A DNA stretch of 64,000 nucleotides from Roseiarcus sp963765375. GTDB taxonomy: Bacteria > Pseudomonadota > Alphaproteobacteria > Rhizobiales > Beijerinckiaceae. The stretch is from contig CAVXVZ010000003.1 of assembly GCA_963765375.1 (NCBI GenBank), positions 310,001-374,000 of the forward strand, in the 5' to 3' direction. Below are positions 63,330 to 64,000 of this stretch, piece by piece. The number at the start of each line of letters is the position of its first letter. Position 1 is the first letter of the stretch. The notes under the pieces were generated by a model that saw only the letters and a list, made by a program, of their open reading frames with translations, was not told the origin of the DNA and searched no databases. The position numbers were made by a program, and so were the translations under genes.

Positions 63330-63429
63330 AGGAGCACCTTTCGATTCGTGACGATCCGAGATTTAGCGAGCCGTCCTTGAATGGCGGCTGAATGATCGCG
63401 CGAACGCTCGGGCGATGTCTCAGGAAAGG

Positions 63430-63948
63430 TTAACGCGGTCGCCGAGCGATCGGCTTGGTGGGGCTTCCACGGTTGGCGCGCGGTTTCCGGTTCGGCCATT
63501 TGACGATCCGGTCCGGCCAAAATTCGGGCGCGAGGTCGGTCTCGCTGGCCGAGACCCGGCCGCGCACCGAAACTCCGGCCTCGTGCACGCTGTCGGGCGA
63601 ACCCGAAACCAATGGGTGCCAGTCGAACAGGTCCCGTCCTTCAGCGACCAGCCGGTAGGCGCAGGTCACCGGAAGCCAGCTCAGCTCGCGAACTGCGGCC
63701 GGCGTCAATTTCACGCAGTCGGGGACCCGCCGATGGCGCTGCCGATAGTCGAGGCAATGGCAGGTCTTGGCGTCGAGTAGCCTGCAGCCGATGTCGGTGA
63801 AATGGATCTTGCCGTCATCTTCGTCCTCGAGCTTGACGAGGCAGCAGCGGCCGCAGCCGTCGCAAAGGCTTTCCCATTCCGGCGCGCTCATCTCGTCGAG
63901 CGTCTTCACCCGCCAAAAAGGCGGGGCAGGCTGGTCTTTCGCCCTCAT
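63430..63948 (-). CDS. YcgN-family (UPF0260) Cys-cluster protein
   Basis: 172 residues. The Cys cluster CDGCGRCCLVKLEDEDDGKI is followed by the conserved CRLLDAKTCHCLDYRQRHRR and LPVTCAYRLVAEGRDLFDWH; the eight or more Cys suggest a metal or Fe-S site. Family function is unproven. The ATG at 63948 gives the family-typical start (PPFWRVKTLDEMSAPEWESL). The C-terminal 20 residues are basic. Confidence 0.92.
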   Translation of the reverse strand: MRAKDQPAPPFWRVKTLDEMSAPEWESLCDGCGRCCLVKLEDEDDGKIHFTDIGCRLLDAKTCHCLDYRQRHRRVPDCVKLTPAAVRELSWLPVTCAYRLVAEGRDLFDWHPLVSGSPDSVHEAGVSVRGRVSASETDLAPEFWPDRIVKWPNRKPRANRGSPTKPIARRPR

Positions 63949-64000
63949 GGGATCGGCTTCAAGCTCTACGTCCGGTTGACTTGCTCGCTCCGCTCGAGGC

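Overview
The window looks like a chromosomal segment of a GC-rich alphaproteobacterium, most likely from the Hyphomicrobiales (rhizobia/methylotroph side, Beijerinckiaceae- or Methylocystaceae-like). The evidence is an Irr-type Fur regulator, a PmtA-like methyltransferase next to dnaKJ, a GCG_CRPN-type small secreted protein, TadE/TadG pilus genes, and promoters of the alphaproteobacterial CTTGNN-N17-CTATAN type before dnaK and rplY. No rRNA, tRNA, CRISPR or complete prophage was seen.

Layout. 0-9 kb: end of a sugar-porter MFS gene, an RND efflux pair (permease and adaptor), a PsiF-like protein, a frameshifted DUF29 gene, a branched-chain-amino-acid-type binding protein and an L,D-transpeptidase. 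8.8-9.25 kb: a gene-free stretch with a strong orphan promoter/operator and an array of five 21-22 bp repeats that resembles a transposon end. 9.25-17.8 kb: a leftward surface-polysaccharide locus that resembles GDP-heptose/6-deoxyheptose synthesis (glycosyltransferase, HddA-type kinase, GDP-mannose-4,6-dehydratase-type enzyme, GDP-fucose-synthase-type enzyme, AGE-family epimerase, guanylyltransferase fused to a degenerate GmhB-type HAD domain). The dehydratase is split by an IS1380-type element and the glycosyltransferase is frameshifted. 18.2-22.1 kb: TadG- and two TadE-type genes around an alpha/beta hydrolase. 22-36 kb: mixed housekeeping and accessory genes (AsmA, phosphoesterase, LysE, TetR, proC, second L,D-transpeptidase, amn, RidA, DUF1993, DUF3303, GFA, irr, CoA-ester lyase, a toxin-antitoxin pair, aminotransferase). 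36-38.7 kb: a sterol-desaturase-family gene split by a second IS1380-type element. 38.9-44.2 kb: a PEP-CTERM protein, a CueR/CopA copper module with a textbook operator, mscL and a secreted protein of unknown role. 44.5-50.6 kb: dnaK, dnaJ, PmtA-like, pyrF, a double DUF1330 protein and dapB (frameshifted as read). 50.7-64 kb: Bax-inhibitor-1 family protein, an EmrAB-type pump with its divergent TetR repressor and paired operators, a membrane protein of unknown function, fumC, rplY, pth, a histidine kinase, a GST, a GCG_CRPN protein and a YcgN-family protein.

Main points. Both IS1380-type copies are flanked by 4-bp target duplications (CTAA and CTAG), and taking out the element plus one duplication restores an uninterrupted reading frame in each host gene. 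Neither copy looks able to encode an active transposase: one is frameshifted, the other has Asn where the family has a catalytic Asp. Six genes, including dapB, carry single-frame breaks, five of them equal to a net one-base loss. This pattern suggests that at least some are sequencing or assembly errors rather than biology.
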